Shown: positions 1-11,314 of the stretch, one piece after another
Layout of the letters: each line of letters begins with the position of its first letter
Numbering within the stretch: position 1 is the stretch's first letter
NCBI RefSeq assembly: GCF_019393635.1
Contig: NC_057862.1
Coordinates: 264,010,441-264,074,440, forward strand
DNA: 64,000 nt
Reading direction: 5' to 3'
Origin: Dromiciops gliroides
Taxonomy: Eukaryota; Chordata; Mammalia; Microbiotheria; Microbiotheriidae
The notes under the pieces: generated by a model
Seen by the model: the letters and a program-made list of their open reading frames with translations, nothing else
What the model was told of the DNA's origin: nothing
Database searches by the model: none
Translations under genes and position numbers: made by a program

Positions 1-2420
1 TAGACTTTATTGTCATAAAAGCAAATGAAAATTTATTTCATTGTCTAGTCTAGGAAATCAGGGAAACATGATATCAGGAACTTGCAAAGAATTCCAAGGT
101 ACAGAGTGCCTTTGGAGATCCACAAGAAACTTATGTGAAAGTTGCCATGTGATAGGAACAACATCATATGGGAAAATGTCCCTTTGGTACCCACTGCTCC
201 TTTGGTTTTAATCCCTTCAGTACCATCTGATATCAAAATGCTCCCTCAAATAGACCTTCATGAGTACTTGGACTAAAATCAAATAGAAGTTTTAAGTTGA
301 CTGTTCTGTGATTCCAGCTTTTATGTCTATACCTTCCACATTCTCCCTGGGCTTATAGCACACAATGAGAATGGCTTAAATAAGAGCCTTTGTTAACAAA
401 TCTTTCGTTTACTTTTTCTAGATGTTACCACTTTGTTAATTATTCTGATCCCTCACCTTCCTAAAGTATGTCCTACCCAGAATTATACTTACAGGGGGCA
501 AATTTTCATAGTGGCATATGTGACAGTCCTGAGACTCATGGTTTGATCACTGTTCATGCCCAAAAAGACTTTGGACAATGGAGGTCTACTTAAAACAATT
601 CTCTGAGGTGTCAGGTAATTTCTCCACTTCTCCTCAGCCATGATAGATTATTTTAAGACATTGACTGGCCTTTCTTTACCAATATGATGAATAAAAGTTC
701 TCATTCTCTCATTTAGGATACACAAGAGCAGCCTGTTTACACTTAAGCTTGAAATGACCCCACATGGCCTCCAATGTTCCTCTTCCTAGTTCTATACCTT
801 CCTTACTTTTAGAGTTCTGGACAAACTGGTGAAATAAAGGAGAGAAGATGCACAAAAAAGATGGTGAATTTCATGTCTACATACCCAATCCTTTATTGTC
901 TTTGATTTCACATTGCACTTCTCTCCTTGTTGAAGATGTTTTCACCCATGAAATGCTTATTTTTTTTATTGAAGGACTATACCTAAATGATTGCTTTTTA
1001 GGTTTCATTTCAAGTTGTATGACTTTTTTTTTATTGAGTTGTTTTCTGCCTTGAAAATTCCAGAGACTCTTTCAAAACAATACTGTGTAGTTTTTAGTAG
1101 GAATGTTTACTCCAAAGAGATTTTTTTTTTTTACTTCACTTTATTGCCATAGCAGCAATGGAAAATTTATTTGATCTAGGAAATCTGATTAAGAAGGTAC
1201 TTGAAAAAAAAGGGAAAAAAAGGTACTTGAAAAGAATTCCACTTTGAAGAGTGGTTTTTAGAGTGAAAGTTTTCATGGGAGAGAAATAACTCTATATGGG
1301 AAAATGTTGATTTGTTACCTACTGCCCTTTTGGGTTGTTTCCATTTGGTTCTACCTCATATCATAATGTCCTTTGAGGTAGATTCATCAAGAGGTCAAAT
1401 GCTGATTTGAAGTTGCCATTTTGGGGGGTTTCTGGTGTTGTGTCTCTATCTTCATCACTCTCCCATTGTTTATAGCTTATGCTTATGTCTATAAGCTTAT
1501 GCTTAGTTTGAATATTATTTCAGCAAATTCCTCATTCCATCTTTCTACATGGTACTGCTTAATTTTTCTGTCTCTGAACTCAACATTGTTTAAATATGCA
1601 TCCAATGAAGAACTGTACTATACAAGGATAATTTTTGCAGCATCAGATGTGCCACTTAAAAAACCATGGATTTTGAGATTTCTACTCACGCTCCAAAAAC
1701 TCTTGACATTTCCCAGACAAGTTCCATCTGGTGCATTTCAGTTCTATCTCCCTTCGTAGAGTAAAGATTTCAACTTATGCCATTTCATTGAAGGATCAAA
1801 AGAATACTCCATTTCTGCTAAGATCTGAATGTTTTGAGACTTTGGCATTCCTTAACCAATGAGATTGACACAAGTATTCATACTTTCATTTAGGAAACAT
1901 GAGAGTAGCCTGTTTTCATTGTGCTAGATATGACAGTACAGTTGCCTCTGATTTCCTTCTTGCTAGTTCTATCTCTCCTTTACTTTGAGAGTTCTGAACA
2001 AACTGGTGAAACAAAAGAAATTAAATACACATAAAAGGTGAGCTGCATGTCTAAAGATCTAGTTGGTTATCATGTTTCATTTCAAGTTTCATGACAGTTT
2101 CTCCTAATTTAAACTGTTTTCTGTCTTGAAATACCTAGGGACTTTCTCAAACCAAAATTACTGGAAGAATGCCTTTACTTGATTGAGATTATTCTCTGAG
2201 TAGAGTTTATGCAATTTAAGTAATTTAAAACCCATTTGATCATCTGTTCTAAGAATTCTCAATAACATATCTTCAGATATTGGCAAATAAGTTCAAACTT
2301 GCCAAGTGGATTTAGAAATCCACAGGAGGACTGAGTGAAGAGGAACAACTTCCAGTGAGAAACATCAATTTGATTCTCACTGGCCTTTTAAGTTGCTTCT
2401 GCTCAGTTTGAATACTTATT
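1..2420. repeat. Diverged tandem units, about 1.1 kb period, family unknown
   Basis: The block at 4-1110 returns in the same order at about 1136-2200: CTTTATTG..CATA near 6 and 1139, AAAGAATTCCA near 86 and 1231, ATATGGGAAAATGT near 167 and 1294, CTCATTTAGGATAC / TTCATTTAGGAAAC near 711 and 1886, GAGTTCTG.ACAAACTGGTGAAA near 811 and 1987, and TTTCATTTCAAGTT near 1003 and 2077. A third, shorter copy of the front part lies at about 2230-2420. The units differ by many substitutions and small gaps, so the duplication is old. No long open frame is shared. I do not recognise the source. Confidence 0.7.
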
Positions 2421-3531
2421 ATGGACAGAAGGAAAAATTATTTGGAGTAAGATCAGTACTTTTTCAATCAGTACTTTTGCATTTCATCAAGACTCACTAT
2501 AATTTTATGAATTCAATACGATTAAATAAACCTAAATTCTTCTAGTTTTATTTTTTGTCCATTAAGAGTTAAATATATATCTATAGGCACATAGAATTTC
2601 TTTGTGTAGAATATTTACTGAAAGAGAAGACCCCTTTTTTAGACAAAGTAACCCTAATGGACCTCAATGGACCTGATGCATTGATGATAATAGTAGGAAC
2701 ATTGGAATTCAAATAAATGCCCTGAAGCACTGAGGTTCTCTGCATCTCTATAAAATGGTTTCCATTTACTGTGAAACCTTATATGCATGTAGGGCCAAGG
2801 CTTAGATTTAGAGGGAAGGAAGATATAGAACTCCTGTTCATTAAGCCCAGTGCAATATTGGAACCACTTTATCTTACTTACGTTAATATTATCCTTATAT
2901 TTGTCTTACTTATGTTAATGGGTGTGACTATATTTCATCAAGATTCATTTTCTTTCTTTGAATAGGATACATTGCAAGGGGACTAAACTGTAACCATTGT
3001 GAGTAATTTTCATCCAATTAAGCACTTTTTCTCTACAATAATGGATAGGAAGGATTTCTTTTGCTTAAGAACTCTTTCTTTGGTTGGATTACCTTAATGT
3101 AATCTTAACAGAACTGAAGCATATAAATTGCATTGCTGCAGTCAAATAAATTCCTTGAATGACAGAGGTTCTCTGCCTCTTTATGGAATAGTTTCCATTT
3201 CCTGGGAAGCCTTATTTGCCTGTAGAGCCCTGGACTAGCTTTAGAGGAAAGAAAGATATAGAACTCCCATTCATTTACATTGACTGTAACCCAATATTGG
3301 TGCAAGTGAATCTTACCAAGTATGTTACAATGCAGACTTTAAGATTAAAGTTGGAAAGCTTTTCAAGAAGATCCCTGTGTAGTCTACTAGATTTAAGCAA
3401 TGGCTTCAGTGCCTTGGAATGTTCCTTGACAAAGGAACTCTTGCTATAATCTTTTTGGTTCAATACAGGTTGCTTGTGACTCAACCTAATTCAAATGATT
3501 ATGAACAGATTTTTGTTTGTTTTTAAGAGGA

Positions 3532-3532
3532 A

Positions 3533-3563
<31 letters not shown>

Positions 3564-3567
3564 TCCA
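3532..3567. repeat. (AT)n microsatellite with palindromic ends
   Basis: About 36 bp of AT dinucleotides with one C near the middle, bounded by GGAATAT and ATATTCC, so the tract is an almost perfect inverted repeat. Confidence 0.9.
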
Positions 3568-3840
3568 CAAAAGCAGTGTAGAGCAGTAAGAAGCATTAAT
3601 GATCTAGTACCCAATAGAACCATCACAAATCTATCTGTTTTTGTTGAAGAAGACATTATTGAAAAGGATAAGCACATTCATGATGGAATAAAGTAATTGA
3701 TATGGAACTCAATAGTTTCACTGCAATTGGAATAAAGAACATCTACACCATAGAGAAGATGGTATGGGAAAGCTTTTGTTTGTTGGAGGAGCTTTTCAAT
3801 TTGTCCCGATTGATAAATGAATATCTATTGTGGACAAACA

Positions 3841-4066
3841 GGGCAGCTAGGTGGCACAGTGGTTAGAGTACTGAGCCTAAAGCCAGGAAAACTAGTCTTC
3901 ATGAGTTCAAATCCAGCCTCATACTAGCTGTGTGACCTTGGGCAAGTCACTTCCTTATCTGTAAAATGAACTGGAAAAGGAAATGTCAAACCACTGCAGA
4001 ATCTTTGCCAAGAAAAATCCAAATGGGGTCACAAAGAGTAAAACATAATTGAAATGACTGAACTAC
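3841..4066 (+). mobile_element. MAR1-type CORE-SINE, full length
   Basis: tRNA-like head (GGCAGCTAGGTGGCACAGTGG with A box, GAGTTCAAATCC B box), MIR-type core and the long MAR1 3' part (CTGTAAAATGAACTGG to AATGACTGAAC). Flanked by the imperfect repeats ATTGTGGACAAA and ATTGTAGATACAAA. It is inserted in one of the tandem units. Confidence 0.88.
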
Positions 4067-4544
4067 ATTGTAGATACAAAGAGAAACCATTTGGAATAAC
4101 ATTAGATATTCAACAGGTAAGACTGTATTTCATCAAGACTCATTACCTTTCTATAATTCAATACATTACAATAGAGTTTAGAGTCTTCTAGCTGTGGGTA
4201 TTTTGGGTCTACTTAAGAGTTTTCTCTCTACTTAGAGAGAAATAATAGGCAGGAGGTATTTCCTTTGTGTCAAATTTTGCTGAGGAACTCTTTTTTCTGG
4301 CAAAGACACACTAATGGAACTTTGATGGACTTGCTGCATTGATGATAATGGGGGGCTATATGAAGCCAAATAAATGTCTCAAATCACAGCAGAGTCCGTG
4401 GAATGATTTCCATTTCCTGGGAAATCTTATATGCCTATAAAGCCCTGGCCTAGCTCGAGGGGGAAGCAAGATACAGAATTCTCATCATTGTGCAGGTCTG
4501 CCTTACTTTATATGTTACAGAACAGTCTTTAAAATTAATGTTTG

Positions 4545-4581
4545 AGCAGTTAGGTGGCACAGTGGATAGAGCACTAGCCCT
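4545..4581 (+). mobile_element. CORE-SINE head fragment
   Basis: Only the tRNA-like head is present (GCAGTTAGGTGGCACAGTGG to GCACTAGCCC). It then breaks into 150 bp of unrelated sequence to about 4735 that I do not recognise. Confidence 0.7.
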
Positions 4582-4880
4582 TCTGCTGAGATGGTTTTAC
4601 TTCGGTGTGGACACTGCACAGTTTCTCAGACCCACATGTGAGAGTTGGGTAACAGGTGAATCACCAAAAACATGCTGGAGCCTGGAAAAGGACTTGGCAA
4701 TCCGTCGTACCAGAGGTGCTAGTCTTCCCTGAACACCCCATACACGAAATGTTTTGTTGAAGGACTTTTTCAATTTTTCCAGATTGATAAATTATTTTCT
4801 ATTGTGGATACAAGGAGAAATCTTTGGAATAAGATAAACCATTCAGTGAGTCAGATTATATTTCATCGAAGCTCACCAGA

Positions 4881-5210
4881 GAAGCTCAAGCATCTGTTTC
4901 TGCTGCTTGGCTGTTAGAAAATGATGGTTAATTCAGACAAAGGAGCTTCACCCAGCTAATTCAGTTTGGAGTATCCTCGGTGTAGCTTCAGATAAATATT
5001 CTTCTCTTTCTGTGGCTATATAAATCTCCTTTTGTTAACTTTTGAATGATATCCATGACTTCTTTGGTTCCAATACTGAAGGAACCTAAATATTTTATTG
5101 CAATATTGAATATGGTACTGGCCTGAGCCAGACCAGGCCAGAACATGCAATGCATAGCACAGTTCCTTAAAATCCAGCTTCTGAACTTATCATTCTACCA
5201 AAACTGCTCT
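4881..5210. other. No recognised content
   Basis: AT-rich stretch between the tandem units and the L2 copy. No gene or known repeat is recognised. A CTATATAAATC near 5018 could belong to an old LTR but is not enough to call one. Confidence 0.4.
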
Positions 5211-5421
5211 TTCTAAAGTCGTTAATGATGTCATAGTTGTCAAATCCAATGTTTTGGGTTTTTTTCTACACCTTTATTCTCCTTAACCTTTCTGCAACTT
5301 CGGACATTGTTGTCTTCTTTATGTTTTTAGGACACCATTCTCTCCTGGTTCTCCTCCTACCTATCTGACCATTCCTGTTCAGTCTTCTTTACTGGATCCT
5401 CTTTGAAATCATATCCTCTAA

Positions 5422-5555
5422 GGGAAGCTGTTTGGCACAGTGGATAAAGCACTGACCCTGGATTCAAGAGGACCTGAATTCAAATCCAGCCTTAGACACT
5501 CGATACTTACTAGCTACGTGACCCTGAACAAGTCACTTAACCCTCACTGCCCCGG
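5422..5555 (+). mobile_element. CORE-SINE (WSINE1-like)
   Basis: Head TTTGGCACAGTGGATAAAGC, B box GAATTCAAATCC, core ACTTACTAGCTACGTGACC, tail CTCACTGCCCC leading into a GAAA array. GAAATCATA occurs on both sides (5405 and 5683), a likely part of the target duplication. Confidence 0.9.
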
Positions 5556-5683
<128 letters not shown>

Positions 5684-6019
5684 AAATCATACAGAAGATG
5701 TCCTTCAGGGTTTGGTTTGGTCCTTCTCTCTCCCTTCATCTAGTGATCTCATCAGATCCTATGGATTTAAATGTCAGATCTATGCTGACAATTCCCTAAT
5801 CTACCTATCCTGCCCAGGCTCTCTCCTGTCAGTCTCACACCTCCAACTACTTTTCATATACCTCAAACTGGATTTTCAGGAGACACCATAAATGTAACAT
5901 GTTCAAAGTGAAACTCATCTTTTCCCTTAAAACTCTGCCTACTCCTACTTTACTTATTACCATAGAAGACAACACAATCCTCCCAGTCACTCAGGCTCAT
6001 AACCTAGGTGTCATCCTTG

Positions 6020-6890
6020 TGAAAATGGATACTTTGATTTGCTTGAGTCCCCCAATAATACAGGTAATCAGAACAACATGAGAACTGGCTATAGTGGCTA
6101 ACACACTAACAATCCTTTGAAGTGACCAGACTAAACCTAGCTGGAAAATTAGTCATTCTGAAGCCAATTAAGTTCATACTAGTCTTTTTTTTTTTCAGGG
6201 AAATGAGGGTTAAGTGACTTGCCCAGAGTCACACAGCTAGTGTCTGAGGCCAGATTTGAACTCAGGTACTCCTGAATCCAGGGCCGGTGCTTTACCACTG
6301 CGCCATCTAGCTGCCCCTCCATACTAGTCTTGAAGCAGATTCTGAACTATTTGGTGAGAGTGATATTCCTCTCCTACCTGACTGCAAGTTATGAGACTGG
6401 GAACATATTCTGTTTATGGTCTTATTGTCTCCAGCTCTTCCCCAACTCTGGTTATGAAACTCTCAGAATTATCCTGGGTTTTTTTGAGAGATCTCCTTAT
6501 CAAGACATCTCTTAATCAAGCCATGAACTGTGAATTGCTTACCAAGGATGCTGATTTGTGTATCAAAGACCACTTCCTTGACCCCTGAATTCCTTACTCC
6601 TCCCCTTGAGAATGGAACTCACTGAAGCCCACTTTTCCCTCCAAAATTCCTTAACTGCCTTTGTATAAAATGTATATAAACCCACAAAAGCTATTACCTG
6701 GTTTCCTATTCAGCATAGGCTAGATTGTACCTATGTAGCATGTTAAATTTTTCTTTTCTTTCCTGCTTAATAAAAACCTTTCTTTAATTTTACAGGCATT
6801 GTCTTTTTCTGGTTTCCTTCCCATTTTATAAGAAGGGGATTTAAATCTCAAGAACTGGCCTTAGCATTCTCTGATCTTCCCCTTTGCAGA
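6020..6890 (+). mobile_element. Solo LTR-like element (old endogenous retrovirus fossil)
   Basis: Starts with TG after the L2 break. Carries TATAAAATGTATATAAAC near 6663 and an AATAAAAACC polyadenylation signal near 6769, then a pyrimidine-rich end. A CORE-SINE is inserted at 6186-6319. No internal retroviral region is adjacent. The right border is uncertain. Confidence 0.5.
6186..6319 (-). mobile_element. CORE-SINE (WSINE1-like), antisense
   Basis: Reverse copy, from poly-T and GAGGGTTAAGTGACTTGCCC to GCGCCATCTAGCTGCCCC. Exact 11-bp target duplication CATACTAGTCT at 6175 and 6320. Confidence 0.95.
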
Positions 6891-6916
6891 ATGAGAGATC
6901 TAAATTCCTTTAAGAG

Positions 6917-7250
6917 GACTCATGATGGAAAATGCTCTCCAAATCCAAAAAAAAAGAACTATGGAATCTAGATGCAGATTGAACCATACTATTTCTATTT
7001 TTTTGTTTTTCTTTTTTGAGGTTTTTCCTTTTTGCTCTGATTCTTCTTACACACCATGACTAATGCAGAAATATGTTTAATGTGATTATACATATATAAC
7101 CTATATTAGATTGCTTGCTATCTTGGGGAGGGGGGAGGGAAGAGAGGAAGGGAGAAAAATTTGAAACTAGAAATCTCATAAAAACAAATGTTGAAAACTA
7201 TCTCTACATGTAACTGGAAAATAATAAAATACTTTTATGGAAAAAATTAA
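6917..7250 (+). mobile_element. L1 3' end (marsupial type)
   Basis: 5'-truncated L1 with the ACTCATGATGGAAAATGCTC segment, a pyrimidine-rich stretch, TAATGCAGAAATATGTTTAA, a GGGAGGGG-type purine run and the terminal GAAAACTATCTCTACATGTA then AATAAAATAC. Confidence 0.8.
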
Positions 7251-7252
7251 TT

Positions 7253-7914
7253 TGTGAGGGCTAAAATTTGATTGATATACAGAGCGTTATTTGGGTGACT
7301 CACCTTAATATTGGGGTCCTGGAAATATGAGGGACCTTTTAGGTTTTACCCTCCCCTCTGAACTGCCCTTTTTAGATATTTCTCCCAGGCCAATAAGAAA
7401 GGAGCCTCTAAGCTTTAGTTCACAAAAGGGTCAGTTTTTATTACTTGGGAATTAATTAAACAACAAAGGTGAAACTAATAAAAATCAAAGATAAGGAAAT
7501 AGGAAAATAGAAATACAGATAGATATTCTTAGCTCTAAGTTTAACCTATTTGCTGCCCAGACCGTTCCCAATTAAGCTAGTTTAAAGGAATTTAGGGTTT
7601 TCCATAATTAACTCACCAACCCCCTTTCACAGTCTGCAGTTGCTCACCAGAACAGCAGTTGCCTGAGACAGAGCACGAACATGCGCTGCCAGTGCAAGGG
7701 CCAAGAAGGAAAGGGCCAAGTTCCGGAAGACACCTAGCATTCCAAAAGCAGCCTGCCTCCCTTCAGGGAGTGTTCAATCTCTCCCCCCCCAAAAGGGGAG
7801 GTCCTTCAAAAGCTGCCTTTCTGAGCTCAGTAGCATATGTAAACCTCAGGGTGGGCCAGGTGTGGCCCCTCCCAAATGAGTTAGCTAAAACTGCAATATT
7901 AATCTTTACCACAA
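7253..7914 (-). mobile_element. Solo LTR, antisense (endogenous retrovirus fossil)
   Basis: Bounded by TGTGAGG and CCACA, i.e. TG..CA on the minus strand. On that strand there is an AATAAAAACTG signal near 7440 and an R/U5-like end. It lies between two L1 3' ends that point towards each other. No internal region is attached. Small open frames here are chance. Confidence 0.6.
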
Positions 7915-7917
7915 ATA

Positions 7918-8440
7918 ATTTTTTTAATTAATAAAGTATTTTTTTCCATTACATGTAAAGATAGTTCTCAACCTTTGTTTATACAAGCTTTACAATTTCA
8001 GATTTTTCTTCCTCCCTCCCCTCCCTCCCACTTCCCCTAGACAGCAGGTAATCTGATATAGGTTTTATATATATATACATATATATATACACACACACAC
8101 ACATAATAACATTAATCCTATTTCTGCATTAGTCATGTTATAAGAGAAAAAAATCAGAGCAATGATGGAAAACCTCAAAATAGAAAAAAAAACAACAGCA
8201 TCAAAAACAAAAGAAATAGTATGGTTCATTTAGCATCTATACTCTGCAGTTCTTTTTTTTCCCCTGGATTTGGAGATCCTCTTCCATCACGAGTTCCCCG
8301 GAACTCTTCTGTGCCATTGCATAGGTGAGAAGAATCTAGTCCATCACAGTAGATCAACACTCAATGTTGATGTTACTGTGTACAATGTTCTAGTTCTGCT
8401 CATCTCACTCATCATCAGCCCACGCAAGACCCTCCAGGTT
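7918..8440 (-). mobile_element. L1 3' end, antisense
   Basis: Begins with the reversed poly-A and TATTTTTTTCCATTACATGT, then a CCTCCCTCCC run, TTTCTGCATTAGTCATGTTA, and ends around GTTCTGCTCATCTCACTCATC. A TA/CA microsatellite occupies 8064-8104. Confidence 0.8.
8064..8104. repeat. (TA)n(CA)n microsatellite
   Basis: TA dinucleotides followed by (CA)8 inside the antisense L1 3' end. Confidence 0.9.
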
Positions 8441-8444
8441 TCTC

Positions 8445-8540
8445 TTGGGGGCAGGGTTTCTCTTGTATCTCTTTTTGTATCCCCAGTACTTGCACAGTGC
8501 CTGGCACAGAGTAGGTGCTGAATAAATTTTGATTTATTGA
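8445..8540 (+). mobile_element. L2 3' terminal fragment
   Basis: TTTGTATCCCCAGTACTTGC, CAGTGCCTGGCACAGAGTAG and GTGCTGAATAAAT are the hallmark end of L2. Confidence 0.8.
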
Positions 8541-8544
8541 TTAT

Positions 8545-8680
8545 AGTTAATTGTTCAGTGTATTGGCTCTGGAGTTAAAGTACTTGGATTCAAATCACAG
8601 CTCTACCACTTCACTATTACTTTGAACAAGTTACTTAACCTCCCTCAATCTGTTTCTTCAACTATAAAATTAAGGGATTG
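8545..8680 (+). mobile_element. MIR/THER-type CORE-SINE, diverged
   Basis: GCTCTGGAGTTAAAGTACTTGGATTCAAATC, then CAAGTTACTTAACCTCC and ATAAAATTAAGGG follow the MIR layout with many substitutions. Confidence 0.7.
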
Positions 8681-8699
8681 TTACCTCTAGATTGGTTCT

Positions 8700-8970
8700 A
8701 GAAAACATTCCTCTTTCAAAGAATTACTTGCCCATACAATCCAATCAAAATTTAAGTAAAAGTGTTCATTATTATTTGGCACACAGAGGTATGGCCAGCA
8801 GAAGAAGCCTAGACTTCAACTGCGCCAACAAAAGAGAAGATGACAATTTTATAGAGGGAGAAGGGGATGGGGGGAGAGACCTAAGACTGAAAAGTTACAA
8901 CAGCCTGGAAAATGATGATGTTAGCTATTTGGATATATGAATAATAAAAATTACACATTTCTAACTTGAA
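8700..8970. other. No recognised content
   Basis: About 270 bp with a short open frame at 8692-8940. It matches nothing I know and sits among repeats, so I do not call it a gene. Confidence 0.4.
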
Positions 8971-8972
8971 AT

Positions 8973-10253
8973 TGTTGTAACTACCCGGTCCTAATCACAA
9001 AGCAAACACAACTGGCTCCAAACTAAGCCCATGTTGTAAATTGAAGGAGCCCAGCTTTCTGGGTGACTGCTTTATTATCTGTTTGACCAACCACTACCTG
9101 GTTAATCAACTACTTTGCTTCTCCAAGGAAAGAGTGATCTCTAACTTACCCCAGCAAGCTGATCAACCGCATTTCTCCATGGTCACAGTGTCCCCGTCAC
9201 AGCCAGAGCATCCCTAACTGGACCCAGGCCTATCAGGCTGCTACTACAGAGATCAGACTGTTATGGGAGGATCATGGACCCCGGTTACCCCAGACGCTGT
9301 CTGGGGAGGTGTGTAATTTAAGATTCTAAATGTGGATTCTAATCTGTTCCCCCAGTTTGGGGGAAACTGACTAAAAATCACTGATAAAACGAGTTTAGGT
9401 TTTTAAGGGTTTATTGGAAAATAGAAAGAAAAAGATTGAGAACAGAATTCTAACAGCCTGGCATTCCTATCTTTCCTCAAATTTCCTGTGAAGTCCTCTG
9501 CCGCCACCACCATCAAGTCAGGAAGCCAAAAGGCCCAGCGCTCTCTGCGTAGGCTCCCTTTCCTCCTTCCTGTCTCCTCCCAGACCATAGGAGGCTCCTC
9601 AAGTTGATTGGCTGGTAGCCTTGATAGACAGCACCTATGAGCAAACGTCTTTTCCTGACGCCAAGGAAAAGCCACAATGCCTCTGAGGCATTTTCCTCAT
9701 GGTGGAGCTTTCCCACAGCAAGTCTCCAGTAGGTGGCGTCATTCCAATCATTACAGAGGTCAAGGAATTTTTTCCCTTGAAATCAAGTAGGCCCCTCCTT
9801 TAGCCCAAGCAAGGGCAGACACACCCAAAAGAGATAAGCAGCACCAGATCGAACTGAGCAAGCTCCTGGACCACCACCCTGCATTCCAGCCCTCCTCAAC
9901 ACCTGGATGAGGTAATCCTGTTGGTCGTGACTATACCAGAAGAAGACCCAGGAACCTCCCACCAGCAGACTGTTCAGACCCACCAGGATGGAGTTAATGC
10001 CCATCACCAGATTGCTCACGACTGATAATCAAACTACCCCAGCCCACCACCAGACGATCCCCAACCCATCACCCAGTAAGGGACATTTTTACCCACACCA
10101 TCTTAGCCGTATAAAAGGGCGCTCCCGAAGTTACTTGGGGAGGAGGGCGTTTTTTTCCTAAAACACCTTCCTCCTGGCCAGTTTCTCTTGTACCCCAATA
10201 AACCTGTTCTTTTATTCCTAAATTGGACTTACATGAGAGTGTAATTTTTTACA
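8973..10253 (+). mobile_element. LTR-like composite (retroviral fossil) with a nested antisense LTR
   Basis: The outer element runs from TGTTGTAACTACC to TTTTTTACA. Near its right end it has GTATAAAAGGGCG at 10109 and CCCAATAAACC at 10194, the TATA box and polyadenylation signal of an LTR. A second LTR lies antisense inside it at 9259-9755. Whether the two outer parts belong to one LTR is not certain. No internal retroviral genes are present. Confidence 0.5.
9259..9755 (-). mobile_element. Solo LTR, antisense, about 497 bp (retroviral fossil)
   Basis: On the minus strand it starts TGTAATGATTGG and ends CCTCCCATAACA, with a CCAATAAACCC signal near 9410. It resembles a common marsupial ERV LTR (from memory). 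The open frames in it are incidental. Confidence 0.65.
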
Positions 10254-10451
10254 GAGGAATCCTAAGGACCCACATGCTTTCTACCCATATCAAAACTACA
10301 TGGTCTTTATTAAGCCTTCCAGTTTTGAGCCCTTTCAAATGAACTGAATTCAGAACCGAGTTCTCTGCAACACAAAGAAAAGTTCCTTGTTGCAAAAGTC
10401 CTGACACTTGAGCCTCAGAGAGGCCAATTCATGAGTTTTCTTTTCTTTTTT

Positions 10452-10560
10452 CTTGAGGCAAACAGGACTGTGACTTGTCCATCGTCACACAGCTAGAAAG
10501 TGTCTGAGGCTGGATTTGAACTCAGGTCCAGTGCTGTATCCATTGTGCCACTGTGCTGTA
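10452..10560 (-). mobile_element. CORE-SINE, antisense, with an internal gap
   Basis: GACTTGTCCATCGTCACACAGC, GTCTGAGGCTGGATTTGAAC, and TCCATTGTGCCACTGTGCTG are the reverse of core and head. The stretch between B box and head is shortened. Confidence 0.8.
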
Positions 10561-10599
10561 CTAACTTTTCAATGATTATAATAGGTTTTTTCTTTGTTT

Positions 10600-11310
10600 T
10601 TCTTTCTTTTCCAGGCAAACTGGAAGTATAGAGGCTACTCATGAGCCTGATCCCTCTATTGATTTACATGTGAGATTTTACATGCTTCTTTTTGCAACCT
10701 AGATGGGTTTGACCCACCTTAGGCAACTGTTGTCCTGGAGGTTCAGCATATTAATGTTGAACTTAGTAAAGTCACCTGATCACAAAATTCCCTTGTATTC
10801 CCAAACTCAAAACATCTGCCAGCCTCAACCCCAACCTTGTCTGTCTTCTTCTCACTCCCCTGTAATTGAATTACAAGTATGAGCTACCCCAGTTGATGGT
10901 TAAAGAAGCTTGAAACCTTCTCTTTCTTAAATCATTTGGGGGAAACAATGTAGTGTGGGAAGTGCCTCCAGATATAACAACAGATTCTGAAGGAAGCTTT
11001 CAAATATGATCCTTGGGTACAAATTGTTGAGGTGATACAGCTGAGAGTACAAGAAGCCTACACACAATTCTTTTAAAAAGGATTCCAAATTCTGCCCTTT
11101 AGAGAAACTGGAGTTATAGAGTTTCACAAGGACCTATTAGGATGTTTTCTTAAACCAAGTTGAAAGCTACTTATTTTGTAACTTTTAATTAGAACATACC
11201 CTGCCTTAGAACACAATTAAGAAATTATTAAGGAAATGAACTTTTAGCAATTAAAGAGACAGGTGACTAACCAGCAAAGGCCATAGAAAAATAAGATTTG
11301 ACATTTATTC
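10600..11310. other. No recognised content
   Basis: Single-copy-looking AT-rich DNA. A short antisense frame at 10927-11127 has no recognisable family. Confidence 0.4.
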
Positions 11311-11314
11311 ATTC

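Larger units (their letters stand above)
2424..4880. repeat. Second family of diverged tandem units (about 0.5-1 kb), unknown
   Basis: A motif series recurs: TATTTCATCAAGA.TCA near 2490 (as GCATTTCATC), 2930, 4129 and 4859; TGCATTGATGATAAT near 2677 and 4336, and TTGCATTGCTGCAG near 3127; CAAATAAAT followed by a GAGGTTCTCTGC-type stretch near 2711, 3145 and 4367; CCTTAT.TGC.TGTA.GCC near 2777, 3210 and 4425; and a GATTGATAAAT..TATTGTGGA.ACA stretch near 3808 and 4783. That makes three to four partial copies following the first tandem family without a clear gap. A MAR1-type SINE at 3841-4066 splits one copy. The family is not recognised. Confidence 0.65.

Noticed and set aside
1421-1759. 112-residue frame in the left tandem unit
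   Set aside because: The other tandem copy does not keep the frame open, and no domain is recognised.
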